A DNA stretch of 16,113 bases from UBA5972 sp964588725 (GTDB taxonomy: Bacteria > Pseudomonadota > Alphaproteobacteria > Rhodobacterales > Rhodobacteraceae): assembly GCA_964588725.1 (NCBI GenBank), contig CAZPQL010000064.1:1-16113 (forward strand), given 5' to 3'. The translations under genes were made by a program, and so were the position numbers. Positions 1 to 5,804 of the stretch are shown here, piece by piece (position 1 is the stretch's first letter; each line of letters opens with the position of its first letter). The notes under the pieces were generated by a model that did not search any database, was not told the origin of the DNA, and saw nothing but the letters and a program-made list of their open reading frames with translations.

Positions 1-512
1 TGTGGCGCACGGCCGTATTGCGACCGGTGGTGCGCGAAACCGCCAAAGTGACATCGATGGTATTTACCATTCTGATTGGTTCGCAGATGCTGAACCTCGT
101 GATCATCTCGTTTGGCGGCGAAAACTATATTCAGGAATTCCTGCGCAGTTTTGACCGCGAATGGCTGGTGTTCCTGATTGTGATGCTGGTGCTGTTCTTT
201 TTGGGTTTCGTGCTTGATTTTCTGGAAATCATCTACATCGTGATCCCGATTGTCGGGCCGGTGATCTACGGCGGCACTTTAGACCCCAAATGGGTGACGA
301 TCATGATTGCGGTCAATCTGCAGACTTCTTTCCTGACTCCACCTTTTGGCTTTGCACTGTTTTATCTGCGCGGGGTATCACCGCCCGAAGTGACGACCGC
401 GCATATCTACCGCGGCGTCATACCATTCGTGATCATTCAGGTTATCGGGCTGGGATTGCTGGCTGTATTCCCGCAGGTGGTAACCATTCTACCGAACCTG
501 ATGGCGAATTAG
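1..512 (+). CDS. TRAP transporter large permease subunit (DctM family), 3' part
   Basis: This is the C-terminal part of a TRAP-type large permease, the membrane subunit that moves a solute delivered by a periplasmic binding protein, driven by an ion gradient. The 5' end lies outside the window. The reading frame begins at base 3 and is open from there, so about 169 residues are visible out of the usual 420-450 or more. Several hydrophobic segments are visible. The stretch FLTPPFGFALFYLRG, followed by a PPEVTTAHIYRGVIPF segment, is typical of the last helices of DctM-family proteins. The gene ends in TAG at 510-512 and converges on bpt, with 23 bases between the stop codons. No terminator hairpin is visible there. 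The substrate cannot be told from this fragment. The family call is confident; the subtype is not. Confidence 0.88.
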   Translation, partial: WRTAVLRPVVRETAKVTSMVFTILIGSQMLNLVIISFGGENYIQEFLRSFDREWLVFLIVMLVLFFLGFVLDFLEIIYIVIPIVGPVIYGGTLDPKWVTIMIAVNLQTSFLTPPFGFALFYLRGVSPPEVTTAHIYRGVIPFVIIQVIGLGLLAVFPQVVTILPNLMAN

Positions 513-535
513 AGCGGATTTTTTCTGATGGTTTC

Positions 536-1363
536 TTAACGCTGTGCGCCGTCGGGCAGCACGATGGCGTTGACCTGTTCGGCAATCGGGGTTTTTGGGC
601 CTTGCCTGTGGCAATCGGCGTAATCGGCGCGGTCTTTCATATCTTGCCACGTGCCGTCGTGAAAAACTTCTAGGCCGGTAAAATTCGCCTTGTAGCCCAT
701 TTTGGTACTGCCGGGCACCCAGAACCCCAGATAGACATAGGACAGTCCGGCGGTACGCGCGATGTCGATGTGATCAAGGATAATATTGGTTCCGGGTGAA
801 TTGGACTGCGTGTCCGGCTCAAAGAATGAATAAACCATCGACAACCCGTCTTGCAGCACGTCAGTCAAACAGACGGCTGACAATTCGGTGCGGAACGACC
901 CTTCGACATTGCGGCGGTATTCGATCACCCGCGACGACACCGGTGTTTCCTCGATCATCGCGGTGAATTCCATGATATCCATGTCAGCCATACCACCATC
1001 GGCGTGGCGGGCATTCAGGTAGTGGCGGAACAGTTCAAACTGGTCTTCGGTGGCCCAGGGGGTCGTGACATGGCGGGTCAGGTGGTTGTTGCGTTTTGCG
1101 ATACGCCGCTGGCTTTTGCTGGGGGTAAAATCGGCGACGCGAATGCGCGCGGACAGACAGGCCGAACACGCCTGACACGATGGGCGGTACAGAACGTTTT
1201 GCGACCGCCTGAAGCCTTGTGACGACAACGCGTCATTCAAAAGACCGGCGTGGTCGCCGTGAAGTGCCGTGAATAACTTGCGCTCGATCTTGCCGTCGAG
1301 GTAAGGGCAGGGCTGACTGGCCGTCACATAGAATTGCGGGGCAATAGGCAGGGCGTGGCGCAT
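536..1363 (-). CDS. bpt: Aspartate/glutamate leucyltransferase (Bpt, arginyltransferase family)
   Basis: This protein transfers leucine from leucyl-tRNA to the N terminus of proteins starting with Asp or Glu. It marks them for the ClpS/ClpAP branch of the N-end rule pathway in the cytoplasm. The protein has 275 residues, the usual length. It shows the N-terminal cysteine signature of the ATE/Bpt family: C19 in QPCPYL and the CQACSAC cluster at residues 63-69. Also present are LSMVYSFFEPD and the YVYLGFWVPGSTKMGYKANF block. The reading frame is open 20 codons further upstream, but the ATG at 1363 is preceded by an AGGAC ribosome binding site and begins at the family N terminus, so I chose it. 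A promoter is proposed at 1394-1423. Family knowledge separates Bpt (bacterial, leucyl) from eukaryotic ATE (arginyl); the leucyl assignment rests on that. Confidence 0.92.
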   Translation of the reverse strand: MRHALPIAPQFYVTASQPCPYLDGKIERKLFTALHGDHAGLLNDALSSQGFRRSQNVLYRPSCQACSACLSARIRVADFTPSKSQRRIAKRNNHLTRHVTTPWATEDQFELFRHYLNARHADGGMADMDIMEFTAMIEETPVSSRVIEYRRNVEGSFRTELSAVCLTDVLQDGLSMVYSFFEPDTQSNSPGTNIILDHIDIARTAGLSYVYLGFWVPGSTKMGYKANFTGLEVFHDGTWQDMKDRADYADCHRQGPKTPIAEQVNAIVLPDGAQR

Positions 1364-1393
1364 GTTTGTCCTAAGTGGTGGCGGGTGTGTCTT

Positions 1394-1423
1394 AGAATAA
1401 AGCCAAGGCGCGCGCTTGGGCAA
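1394..1423 (-). promoter_or_regulatory. Putative sigma-70 promoter of bpt
   Basis: On the minus strand, TTGCCC (1418-1423) and TATTCT (1394-1399) are separated by 18 bases, 31 bases upstream of the bpt ATG. Both boxes are imperfect. Its position between the DUF2852 terminator and the bpt start supports separate transcription of bpt. Confidence 0.4.
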
Positions 1424-1462
1424 TGGTTTTTGTACCGGTGGTTAATGGCGTTTTGAAATATG

Positions 1463-1492
1463 AAAAACCGCCCCCGTCGATGACAGGGGCGG
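1463..1492 (-). terminator. Rho-independent terminator after the DUF2852 gene
   Basis: Read on the minus strand, CCGCCCC-T-GTC pairs with GAC-G-GGGGCGG around a 3-base loop (ATC). This is an 11-bp stem with one T-G wobble, followed directly by TTTTT. It lies 20 bases after the stop codon of the DUF2852 gene. The shape is textbook, and it should separate that gene from bpt. Confidence 0.9.
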
Positions 1493-1512
1493 CGTTGGTC
1501 GTGTAATGCCGG

Positions 1513-1932
1513 TTATTTGGCTTTTTGCTCGGGTTCTTCGGGCGTGACTTTGGCCTCTGTGGCGCGTTCATCCATGAACGTGTCAAACTCGGTCTTGTCC
1601 TTGGCGTCGCGCAGGCGGGTCAAAAAGGCGTTGAAGGCGTCCTGTTCGTCCTCAAGGCGACGCAGAGTTTCGGTCTTATAGTTGTCAAAGGCCGAATTTC
1701 CCGACGAATACCGCCGCGCGTGGCGATGCGAATGCCGGTGTGAATGGTAGTTTGAACGGCGGGAACAGGCGAAAGAAGACATGCGTTTACTCCAGATCAT
1801 ATAGAACAACAGGGCAAGGCCGACTGGCCAGAAAAAGATGAACCCCAATACCATGGCGGCGATCCATGCGCCTTTTCCGCGCTCATCCAACCAGTTTTCC
1901 GCCTGTGATGGCCAGGTTGCGACTGTACTCAT
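1513..1932 (-). CDS. DUF2852 family membrane protein
   Basis: This is a 139-residue protein of the DUF2852 family, common in Rhodobacteraceae and of unknown function. It has a short N-terminal segment with WLDERGKGAW, then one membrane helix at about residues 23-47 (AAMVLGFIFFWPVGLALLFY). Next comes a strongly basic His/Arg/Ser patch at residues 58-75 with alternating HSHRHSHRHARR. A charged, probably helical or coiled-coil region follows (TLRRLEDEQDAFNAFLTRLRDAKDKTEFDTFMDER). The tail is acidic and Pro/Glu-rich. The start is supported by a GGAGGAC ribosome binding site. It has its own promoter and a strong terminator, so it is probably a single-gene unit. The His-rich patch could bind metal or nucleic acid, but nothing here proves it. 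Confidence 0.85.
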   Translation of the reverse strand: MSTVATWPSQAENWLDERGKGAWIAAMVLGFIFFWPVGLALLFYMIWSKRMSSFACSRRSNYHSHRHSHRHARRYSSGNSAFDNYKTETLRRLEDEQDAFNAFLTRLRDAKDKTEFDTFMDERATEAKVTPEEPEQKAK

Positions 1933-1960
1933 TTTGGGTGTCCTCCACTCCGTTGCTGAT

Positions 1961-1981
1961 GTTAATGTTACTTACATTTAC
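1961..1981 (-). promoter_or_regulatory. Imperfect 21-bp palindrome over the expected start of DUF2852 transcription
   Basis: Ten base pairs flank a central base and eight of them match. The outer arms are GTAAATGT and ACATTAAC on the minus strand. The element begins two bases downstream of the proposed -10 box, so a bound protein would block initiation. The binding factor is unknown; a TetR-type repressor is one candidate because a tetR-like gene lies just upstream. Confidence 0.4.
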
Positions 1982-1982
1982 A

Positions 1983-2010
1983 TAGATAGAGGGTATCCAC
2001 CGGATTGCAA
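1983..2010 (-). promoter_or_regulatory. Putative sigma-70 promoter of the DUF2852 gene
   Basis: On the minus strand, TTGCAA (2005-2010) and TATCTA (1983-1988) are 16 bases apart, about 50 bases upstream of the DUF2852 start codon. The region just downstream is AT-rich, unlike its surroundings. Confidence 0.5.
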
Positions 2011-2036
2011 GAGCCGCGGCCGAATAATTGTTGAAA

Positions 2037-2672
2037 TTAACTGTCGTCGGGCAGAACGCCCAAACCCCGCAGGTAAATACCAATGCCACTTTCCAGCAAA
2101 TCCTCGGGCGTATAGGGGGCACGATCGCCTGGCGTACCACGCGCAAACAGTTCAACGATACCGTGGCTCATGGCCCAGACGTGTTGGCTGATCATCGTTG
2201 CGGGCGGGCGTTTGTCCGCTGGCAGTGTTTCTGTCAGTTTAAGCGCGGCGGTCTCCAGAAACTCCATGGCGCGCCCTGATGCGCGCGCCAGTTCGGGATT
2301 GGCGTTGATGCGCAACCCGCTTTCAAACATCGCGATATAGTGGCCGGGATGGCGGCGGGCAAACGCAAGATACGCGCGTCCGGTGGCCTCGAACGACGCA
2401 AGCGGCGACGCCCCGCGCGTGATCGCATAGGCCATGAGATCGGCAAATATCTCAAATCCCTGCCGCGCGGCTTCAGAAATCAGCTCGTCTTTGCCGGTGA
2501 AATGGCGGTAGGGTGCGGCCGGGGAAACCTCGGCTTTCTTTGCGGCCTCGGCCATGGTGAAACCGTGGGGTCCCTTGTCCTGGATCAGCGCCAGCGCAGC
2601 CTCTACCAGCGCCTGTTTCAGATTGCCGTGATGATAGCCGCGTTTACGCACCGGGTCTGTCCTGATGCGCAT
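2037..2672 (-). CDS. TetR/AcrR family transcriptional regulator (WHG-type C-terminal domain)
   Basis: This is a 211-residue one-component repressor. The N-terminal TetR helix-turn-helix lies at about residues 16-62: GNLKQALVEAALALI, then FTMAEAAKKAEVSPAAPYRHFTGKDELI. The ligand-binding half contains the HVWAMSHGIVELFARG segment typical of regulators with the WHG C-terminal domain. The frame is open upstream to about 2792, but only with weak start codons and no family-like sequence. I chose the ATG at 2672 because MRIRTDPVRKRGYHHGNL matches the usual N terminus. Its ribosome binding site is poor (CGGA), so translation may be coupled to a small ORF that overlaps the start. It follows the hydrolase gene ending at 2824 in the same direction, which makes it a likely regulator of that unit. 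The effector is unknown. Confidence 0.85.
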   Translation of the reverse strand: MRIRTDPVRKRGYHHGNLKQALVEAALALIQDKGPHGFTMAEAAKKAEVSPAAPYRHFTGKDELISEAARQGFEIFADLMAYAITRGASPLASFEATGRAYLAFARRHPGHYIAMFESGLRINANPELARASGRAMEFLETAALKLTETLPADKRPPATMISQHVWAMSHGIVELFARGTPGDRAPYTPEDLLESGIGIYLRGLGVLPDDS

Positions 2673-2814
2673 AGCTGGTCCGACCAGATGCTGACCACAA
2701 GCGCCGCTTAACATCAGCTGGTTCAAAGGCGGCTGCCCACCACCACGGCGCACAGGCGACACCGCATGAATGCCGACCGATTTCACCGTCAAAGCGCGGG
2801 GCAGTTGCCATCAT
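2644..2814 (-). CDS. Possible small ORF (56 residues) between hydrolase and tetR
   Basis: Nine bases after the stop codon of the hydrolase gene there is a strong AGGAG ribosome binding site at 2817-2821, followed by tandem ATG codons (2812-2814 and 2809-2811). The frame stays open for 56 codons and ends in TAA at 2644-2646, 29 bases inside the tetR gene in another frame. The product begins MMATAPRFDGEIGRHSCG and has a Trp-rich centre (CAPWWWAAAFEP) and a basic tail. I do not recognise it. It may be a real small protein, a leader that couples translation to tetR, or chance. The good ribosome binding site is the main support; no homology is known to me. Confidence 0.35.
   Translation of the reverse strand: MMATAPRFDGEIGRHSCGVACAPWWWAAAFEPADVKRRLWSASGRTSYAHQDRPGA
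2675..2687 (-). promoter_or_regulatory. 13-bp palindrome abutting the tetR start codon
   Basis: CTGGTC-C-GACCAG is a perfect inverted repeat with one central base, two bases upstream of the tetR ATG. It sits where an autoregulatory operator or a translational control hairpin could lie. It loosely resembles the 18-bp palindrome upstream of the neighbouring hydrolase (TGG..GA-CCA core). Confidence 0.4.
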
Positions 2815-2823
2815 GTACTCCTG

Positions 2824-3780
2824 TTAGGGTCTCAGGCCCACTTGGCTGTGCAAGGCATCAACCGCCTGCACCACACTGTCAATATGGGTGTGATGTGGCA
2901 TATGCCCAACGTTTGGCAGAGCGGTCACCGTAATATCCCTGATCTGATTTGCCAGTTTCGCTGTGTGAACTTCGTAGGGGACCACCGTGTCCGCCAACCC
3001 ATGCACCACCTGCACCGGCATATCCAATTCGCCGTAACGGGGCACAAGTAATCTTACATGCGATTTAAGCGCAGCCACTTGCAAGGCATTCGCGCGCTGG
3101 GTGGCGCGCCGCAATGTCAGACCAATGCCCAAACGCGCGGCGTATCCTTGGGAAATCGGCTCTGGCGCGAACACCTCTTCAAGCGACTTTTGCACCAGAT
3201 TGTTGGGGGGAAATGCCGACACCACCAGACGCAGAAGCGGCCCGGTCACCGGGTTGGCATTGATTTTGTAAAGCGTGCCAAGCTCTGTATCCCACACGTT
3301 TGACGGTGCGGAAACCAGCACCAACCCAGCCACCATATCCGGATAATCCAATGCCCATTGCAAGGCGACCGATCCGCCAAGACTTTGGCCCAACAGGTAA
3401 ATCCTGTCATATCCCAGTTCTTTTACGGCCGCCGCCAGCACGGCCGCCTGTTGTTCCAGCGTCGCCCCCTGACGGCTAAAAGCTTCGCTGTAGCCCAGTC
3501 CGGGGCGATCCATGGCAATGGTGGTAAACCGGTCTGACAAGGCGGGCGTCAGACCCATGGTCAGGTCACGCAAATTGCCGCTGGCGCCGTGCAATAACAC
3601 CAGGGGCGGGCCGGAACCGTCAATCTTGACGTGCACCATTTTGCCATCGGCGTTGACCAATTGGCCCGACATAGGGGTGCGAAATTCGGCCCGGGCTTCG
3701 TTTCTGTTTGCCAAATACAGCAACCAGCCGATGCCAAGTGCCAAAAGAATAAGAAATCCGATAAATCCCTTAAAAAGCAT
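2824..3780 (-). CDS. Membrane-anchored alpha/beta fold hydrolase (first of two paralogues)
   Basis: This is a 318-residue alpha/beta hydrolase. Residues 4-24 form one hydrophobic helix (GFIGFLILLALGIGWLLYLA), a likely N-terminal membrane anchor, so the catalytic domain probably faces the periplasm. The oxyanion-hole motif HGASGN is at 64-69. The nucleophile elbow GQSLGG gives Ser133, and the acid is probably Asp264 (HGLADTVVP). The base is His293 (NVGHMPHH). The frame is open 22 codons upstream, but the ATG at 3780 has an AGGA ribosome binding site and starts the hydrophobic anchor. It shares the motifs HGASGN, SLGG, the (G)YGxLDMPV segment and GHxPHH with the next hydrolase, so the two are paralogues from a tandem duplication. 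The substrate is unknown; esterase, epoxide hydrolase or dehalogenase-like chemistry are all possible. Confidence 0.85.
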   Translation of the reverse strand: MLFKGFIGFLILLALGIGWLLYLANRNEARAEFRTPMSGQLVNADGKMVHVKIDGSGPPLVLLHGASGNLRDLTMGLTPALSDRFTTIAMDRPGLGYSEAFSRQGATLEQQAAVLAAAVKELGYDRIYLLGQSLGGSVALQWALDYPDMVAGLVLVSAPSNVWDTELGTLYKINANPVTGPLLRLVVSAFPPNNLVQKSLEEVFAPEPISQGYAARLGIGLTLRRATQRANALQVAALKSHVRLLVPRYGELDMPVQVVHGLADTVVPYEVHTAKLANQIRDITVTALPNVGHMPHHTHIDSVVQAVDALHSQVGLRP

Positions 3781-3821
3781 GTCGTTCCTGTCTTTGATTT
3801 GCCCCATGGCGAGGTTTGATG

Positions 3822-3839
3822 AATTGGATCGATCCAATT
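3822..3839. promoter_or_regulatory. Perfect 18-bp palindrome, candidate operator of the hydrolase-tetR unit
   Basis: AATTGGATCGATCCAATT is fully self-complementary. It lies 42-59 bases upstream of the hydrolase ATG and immediately downstream of a TATACT -10 box, so it covers about +1 to +18. An exact 18-bp palindrome at this place is very unlikely by chance. The central CG also fits LacI-type operators, so the TetR protein encoded in the unit is only one candidate. Confidence 0.65.
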
Positions 3840-3846
3840 GCCACAT

Positions 3847-3875
3847 AGTATAGGTTAATCGTGATGCTCAGCACC
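3847..3875 (-). promoter_or_regulatory. Putative promoter of the hydrolase-tetR unit
   Basis: The minus strand carries a good -10 box, TATACT (3847-3852). The hexamer 17 bases upstream, GGTGCT (3870-3875), is a poor -35, so an activator or weak basal activity is possible. The palindrome at 3822-3839 follows at once. Confidence 0.45.
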
Positions 3876-3891
3876 CCTTTCACGCCATTAG

Positions 3892-4872
3892 TTAGGCTGC
3901 GGGGCGTTGATTTTCCAGCTTTTTTTGTATGCGCCGCAGCGACGTCATGATTTCGCGGTGCGCCCAGTGGTGTGGCGCGTGTCCCATGCCCACAAGGCGG
4001 GTATAACGCGCGTTTGGCAGCATCCGCGCCAATATATCGGAGTGAACACTGGCGTAAACTGCGTGGTCCTGATCGCCGTGAAGAATTTCGACAGGCATGT
4101 CCAATTGGCCATAACCGGCCATCATTTTCTCGATATGTGGTTTAAGATGCTTGACCTGTCGTGCATTCGAGCGCACCGCGTGGTAACGCAGGGCCAGACC
4201 GGCGCCGATGTGTTCTTCATATCCCGCAGGCGCGGACTGCGGCGCAAACACGCCTTTGATCTTGTTGCGCACCAGTTGTTCGGGCATGAATACCGACAGG
4301 TATCGCGCCAATACCGGACCAAGCACAGGGTTGCCGGCGATTTCGAACAGCCAGCCCGTGCGACCCTCCCACGTTTGCGACACCGCTGACATCAACAGCA
4401 AACCAATGCAGAATTGCGGATCTTCAAGCGCCACGGCCAGCGCCACGGCCCCGCCCAAAGAATACCCCGCGACAACAGCCCTTGTGACCCCTATCTGACG
4501 CGCCGTCGCGATCATCAGGCGCGCCTGTTCCTGTGGGCTTTCGTCGGGGGTGCCAAGTGGGTCGGTATACCCGTGGCCCACCCGGTCAATTGCGATCACA
4601 CGGTAATTCTTGGCCAGTTTGTCAATCAGGCCGAAATTGAAATCGCGGATGTTACCGCTGGCACCGTGAAGCAGGATCAGGGCAGGGCCGGAGCCTTTTT
4701 CAAGATAATGCACGTGCAATCCGTTTACAGTGATCACCGTCCCAATGGGCGGGTAATCGTGTTCGGTTTGACGTTCGCGCGCGGTGCCAAAACTGGCCAA
4801 TCCCACGGCCATGTCACGCAGGCTGGTGGCAACCCCATGCAGGGGCAGCGGGAATTTAGGTGCCAATCGCAT
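3892..4872 (-). CDS. Alpha/beta fold hydrolase (second paralogue), coupled to metA
   Basis: This is a 326-residue alpha/beta hydrolase. HGASGN is at 69-74, GYSLGG gives the nucleophile Ser138, Asp269 lies in HGDQD, and His298 in GMGHAPHH. A complete catalytic triad is thus visible. The N-terminal region (about 40 residues) is less hydrophobic than in its paralogue and gives no clear membrane anchor. The chosen ATG at 4872 overlaps the end of metA by 17 bases and has no clear ribosome binding site, which suggests translational coupling. The frame is open 34 codons further into metA, and an internal Met at residue 21 is a further option, so the start is uncertain. It belongs to the same family as the neighbouring hydrolase at 2824-3780. 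Coupling to metA might hint at a link with methionine or homoserine metabolism, but the enzyme is not MetX: the sequence and the metA context differ. Confidence 0.83.
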   Translation of the reverse strand: MRLAPKFPLPLHGVATSLRDMAVGLASFGTARERQTEHDYPPIGTVITVNGLHVHYLEKGSGPALILLHGASGNIRDFNFGLIDKLAKNYRVIAIDRVGHGYTDPLGTPDESPQEQARLMIATARQIGVTRAVVAGYSLGGAVALAVALEDPQFCIGLLLMSAVSQTWEGRTGWLFEIAGNPVLGPVLARYLSVFMPEQLVRNKIKGVFAPQSAPAGYEEHIGAGLALRYHAVRSNARQVKHLKPHIEKMMAGYGQLDMPVEILHGDQDHAVYASVHSDILARMLPNARYTRLVGMGHAPHHWAHREIMTSLRRIQKKLENQRPAA

Positions 4873-5773
4873 GGGCGTTAAACGGTGTAGTTTGGTAAAT
4901 CTGATTGATCCAGTTCCCGTATAACAAATGCCCGTGCGAGCGCCAGCGGTTTTCCGGCTGTTGCGACGGATCATTATCGGGGAAATAGTTTACAGGAACG
5001 TTGATCGCGGTGCCTTTTTTGATATCGCGCTCGAACTCATCCTTAAGCGAATTGCGCTCGTATTCGAAGTGATTAAAGACGTACAGCGCGCGGTGCGCCG
5101 CGTCCTCAACAAGACAGGCGCCAACCTGATTTGATCCCAGCAGAATATTCAGGCCCCTGACCGCATCTATTTCGTCCGATTTCATTTCGGTCCAGCGGCT
5201 GACGGGCACGACGAAATCGTCGGAAAATCCCCGCAGGTACGGCGACGCGGGGGCCAGATTTTGATGCCGGAAACAGCCGAACGCTTTGGCGTCAAGCATA
5301 TGTTTGTGCACACCGTGGAAATGGTTGATCATCGCCATGCCGCCCCAGCATACACCGAAAGTGGAATGCACATGGGTCTGCGTCCATTCAAACACCTGCT
5401 GTAATTCGTCCCAATAGGTGACCTTCGCAAACGGCAGATGTTCAATCGGAGCACCTGTGATCACAAAGCCGTCAAACTTTTCGCCCTTAACGTCGCTGAA
5501 CGGGCGGTAAAATGTCTCCATATGGGCCGCAGATGTATTTTTGGAATGATGTTCCGACATCCGCACCAAAGTCAGCTCGATCTGCATGGGCGTGGCGCCG
5601 ATCAGGCGGGCAAATTGTGTTTCTGTCGCCGTTTTCCGGGGCATCAGGTTCAGCAACGCAATTTTGAGCGGACGGATATCCTGCCGTGCGGCCTCGTTAT
5701 CTGACATCACCATCACGCCTTCGCGCTTTAACACGTCATACGCCGGAAGATTTTTTGGAATTTTGATGGGCAT
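4856..5773 (-). CDS. metA: Homoserine O-acetyltransferase (MetA family)
   Basis: This enzyme catalyses the first committed step of methionine synthesis, O-acylation of L-homoserine from an acyl-CoA, in the cytoplasm. It has 305 residues, the full family length. The nucleophile is Cys142 (FGVCWGG), with His235 and Glu237 in NHFEYE, matching the known catalytic trio of MetA. Residue 111 is Glu (GAPIEHLPF). In characterised MetA enzymes Glu111 goes with acetyl-CoA, while E. coli has Gly there and uses succinyl-CoA. I therefore call it an acetyltransferase, although older annotation would say succinyl. The ATG at 5773 has an AGGA ribosome binding site. It lies 31 bases after the ATPase gene and overlaps the following hydrolase. 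No riboswitch fits in the short upstream gap. Confidence 0.93.
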   Translation of the reverse strand: MPIKIPKNLPAYDVLKREGVMVMSDNEAARQDIRPLKIALLNLMPRKTATETQFARLIGATPMQIELTLVRMSEHHSKNTSAAHMETFYRPFSDVKGEKFDGFVITGAPIEHLPFAKVTYWDELQQVFEWTQTHVHSTFGVCWGGMAMINHFHGVHKHMLDAKAFGCFRHQNLAPASPYLRGFSDDFVVPVSRWTEMKSDEIDAVRGLNILLGSNQVGACLVEDAAHRALYVFNHFEYERNSLKDEFERDIKKGTAINVPVNYFPDNDPSQQPENRWRSHGHLLYGNWINQIYQTTPFNAHAIGT

Positions 5774-5804
5774 AATCTGTTCCTACCCCTGATATGGGGC
5801 ACAA

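Noticed and set aside
3860..3895. Terminator after the second hydrolase
   Set aside because: Only a 5-bp CGTGA/TCACG pairing with a long loop and no T run is present.
5774..5804. A SAM-type riboswitch ahead of metA
   Set aside because: Alphaproteobacterial metA genes can carry SAM-II riboswitches, but only 31 bases separate metA from the gene before it, and only a 4-bp CCCC/GGGG hairpin is visible.
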